Assembly (NCBI GenBank): GCA_031276055.1
Contig: JAISNW010000012.1
Location: 1-5,942 of the forward strand
Source of the DNA: Deferribacteraceae bacterium
GTDB taxonomy: Bacteria > Chrysiogenota > Deferribacteres > Deferribacterales > JAISNW01
Reading direction: 5' to 3'
DNA length: 5,942 nucleotides
Positions 4,900-5,942 of the stretch are shown here, in pieces. The position numbers and the translations under genes are program-made. The notes under the pieces were generated by a model. It did no database searches. It was not told where the DNA came from and worked only from the letters and a program-made list of their open reading frames with translations. Position 1 is the stretch's first letter, and the number at the start of each line of letters is the position of its first letter.

Positions 4900-5942
4900 T
4901 GGCAAAGAGCAGATACAAACCTTTACTATTTACAACAACGGTCAGAAACCCGGAGCGTTACAAATATCTGCTTAAAGTTTTGTTAAAATATGATGGGAAA
5001 ATCCTAACAACAAGCCTTATTGACAAGGTGGTTTTTGACCTCATAGCTAACAAGCTGTATATTCCATTCTTTGTTTCAAGAACGCTAAGTCTTAAAAAAC
5101 AGCTTGTTTTTGCCTATGAACCGTTTTCTGATACAGACACCGCCAAAATTATCCGCAACAGCCCTCAAAATCATAAAGAAGCAGGCTTTGAAAAAGGTTG
5201 GGCATCTCGGTTTGACACATTCTATAAATTCGCTAAAGAGCTAGGCTTTGTTTATTACGAGATGAACAAGGTGATTGAGATTTCAACAGCAGGGTTAAAA
5301 CTTGCAAACGCCACCGAGGCGGAGTATAGCCACTTAGAGCAACAAATATTTTTGAACGCGTTTGTAAAATATCAGAGAAATAATCCTTTTCGTAGAGTAT
5401 TGAACGCTAATCGTCCATTGGTGCTGTTGCTGCAAACGATTGAAGAGTTGAAGAAAATCGACCCCAATAGCACGGGCATTACGCGTCTAGAAACACCGCT
5501 TATTCTGTGTTGGAGAGATGGCAACGCTGCAGAGTTAGCTAGCCATATTAAGAATCTTCGCGATAAATACGGTTTCAAGCCAAGCAATGAGATTGTTTAC
5601 GAGGCGTGCAAAGATCTTCTAAACATTACAACTGCTGGTGAGAAACAATTTAAACCCAACAACATTCTCAATGAACTGCCCGATGAGTTTATACGCAAAA
5701 TGCGTATGACAGGCTTAATTTCTATGCGCGGCGGCGGTAGGTTCATCGATTTTAACACCCTTGAAACAGAGAAAATCCGCTATGTGCTTAAACGATACAC
5801 AGGAGAAATTCCATCTTTTGCAACTGAACGTGATTTCTACGATTATATGCGTGTGATTGACACTAATCTTGTAACGATTGAGGCACGGCTTATCACTTCC
5901 GAGAGCACGAAAGAACGCTTGCTTAATTTGTGGGTGGATAAG
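4899..5942 (+). CDS. AlwI/BstNBI-family type IIS restriction endonuclease, N-terminal part (truncated by window end)
   Basis: ATG at 4899-4901 overlaps the M2 stop, and the frame stays open to the last base, giving 348 residues with no stop. I recognise blocks shared with AlwI, MlyI/PleI and Nt.BstNBI: TTVRNPERYKYLLKVL (13-28), SRFDTFYKFAKELGFVYYE (103-121), IEISTAGLKLAN (127-138), QIFLNAFVKYQ (149-159), RPLVLLLQTIEELKKI (172-187), and RMTGLISMRGGGRFIDFN (269-286), which resembles 'RYTGLFVARGNQLVLNPE' in BstNBI. In this family the N-terminal half reads a 5-bp asymmetric site (GGATC for AlwI, GAGTC for BstNBI/MlyI/PleI) and a C-terminal PD-(D/E)XK domain cuts a few bases away. Members run to about 550-600 residues, so the catalytic domain is expected beyond 5942 and its state cannot be judged. 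The ribosome site is weak, so translation probably depends on coupling to M2. Family assignment is from memory of sequence patterns. Confidence 0.8.
   Translation, partial: MAKSRYKPLLFTTTVRNPERYKYLLKVLLKYDGKILTTSLIDKVVFDLIANKLYIPFFVSRTLSLKKQLVFAYEPFSDTDTAKIIRNSPQNHKEAGFEKGWASRFDTFYKFAKELGFVYYEMNKVIEISTAGLKLANATEAEYSHLEQQIFLNAFVKYQRNNPFRRVLNANRPLVLLLQTIEELKKIDPNSTGITRLETPLILCWRDGNAAELASHIKNLRDKYGFKPSNEIVYEACKDLLNITTAGEKQFKPNNILNELPDEFIRKMRMTGLISMRGGGRFIDFNTLETEKIRYVLKRYTGEIPSFATERDFYDYMRVIDTNLVTIEARLITSESTKERLLNLWVDK

Noticed and set aside
1..5942. CRISPR array, tRNA, rRNA, transposase or phage genes.
   Set aside because: No regularly spaced repeats, no cloverleaf-like sequence and no such protein motifs were seen on either strand.

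Overview
The window is an ordinary bacterial segment with two parts, all genes on the + strand. The source looks like a flagellated Gram-negative-type bacterium, because it carries the flagellar export-gate gene fliP with a cleavable-looking signal peptide. I cannot name a phylum with confidence. All genes are closely packed and use AGA/AGG and TTA/CTT freely.

Part A (1-2738) looks like one co-transcribed unit. It runs: the 3' end of a probable fliO (1-216), fliP (best start 195, ends 965), hisH (962-1567) and a fused tandem ECF-type ABC ATPase (1590-2738). Genes overlap or are separated by very little sequence. The product mix is unusual: a type III flagellar export protein, the glutaminase half of the histidine-pathway enzyme IGP synthase, and a vitamin/cobalt-type importer ATPase. 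The usual next gene fliQ is absent after fliP, and hisF and ecfT are not in view.

Intergenic (2739-2981) is about 243 bases with no convincing gene. It holds an 8-bp inverted repeat, a G-rich patch and weak promoter-like words. It separates the operon from Part B.

Part B (2982-5942, running off the right end) is a type IIS restriction-modification module. It has two different N6-adenine DNA methyltransferases, a D12/FokI-like DPPY enzyme and a Dam-like DPPY enzyme. They are followed, with a 1-base overlap, by a truncated reading frame that I recognise as an AlwI/BstNBI/MlyI-family endonuclease. Two different methyltransferases fit an enzyme with an asymmetric site, where each strand needs its own methylase. 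The endonuclease ORF is open from 4899 to the last base, so its C-terminal catalytic region is not visible.

The least expected observation is that fliP has no canonical start codon in frame that would include its signal peptide. An ATC at 195, six bases after a GGAGGA Shine-Dalgarno, fits perfectly. The downstream ABC gene shows the same geometry with an ATT. I see no wholly new system; the R-M module and the start codons are the items that most deserve checking.
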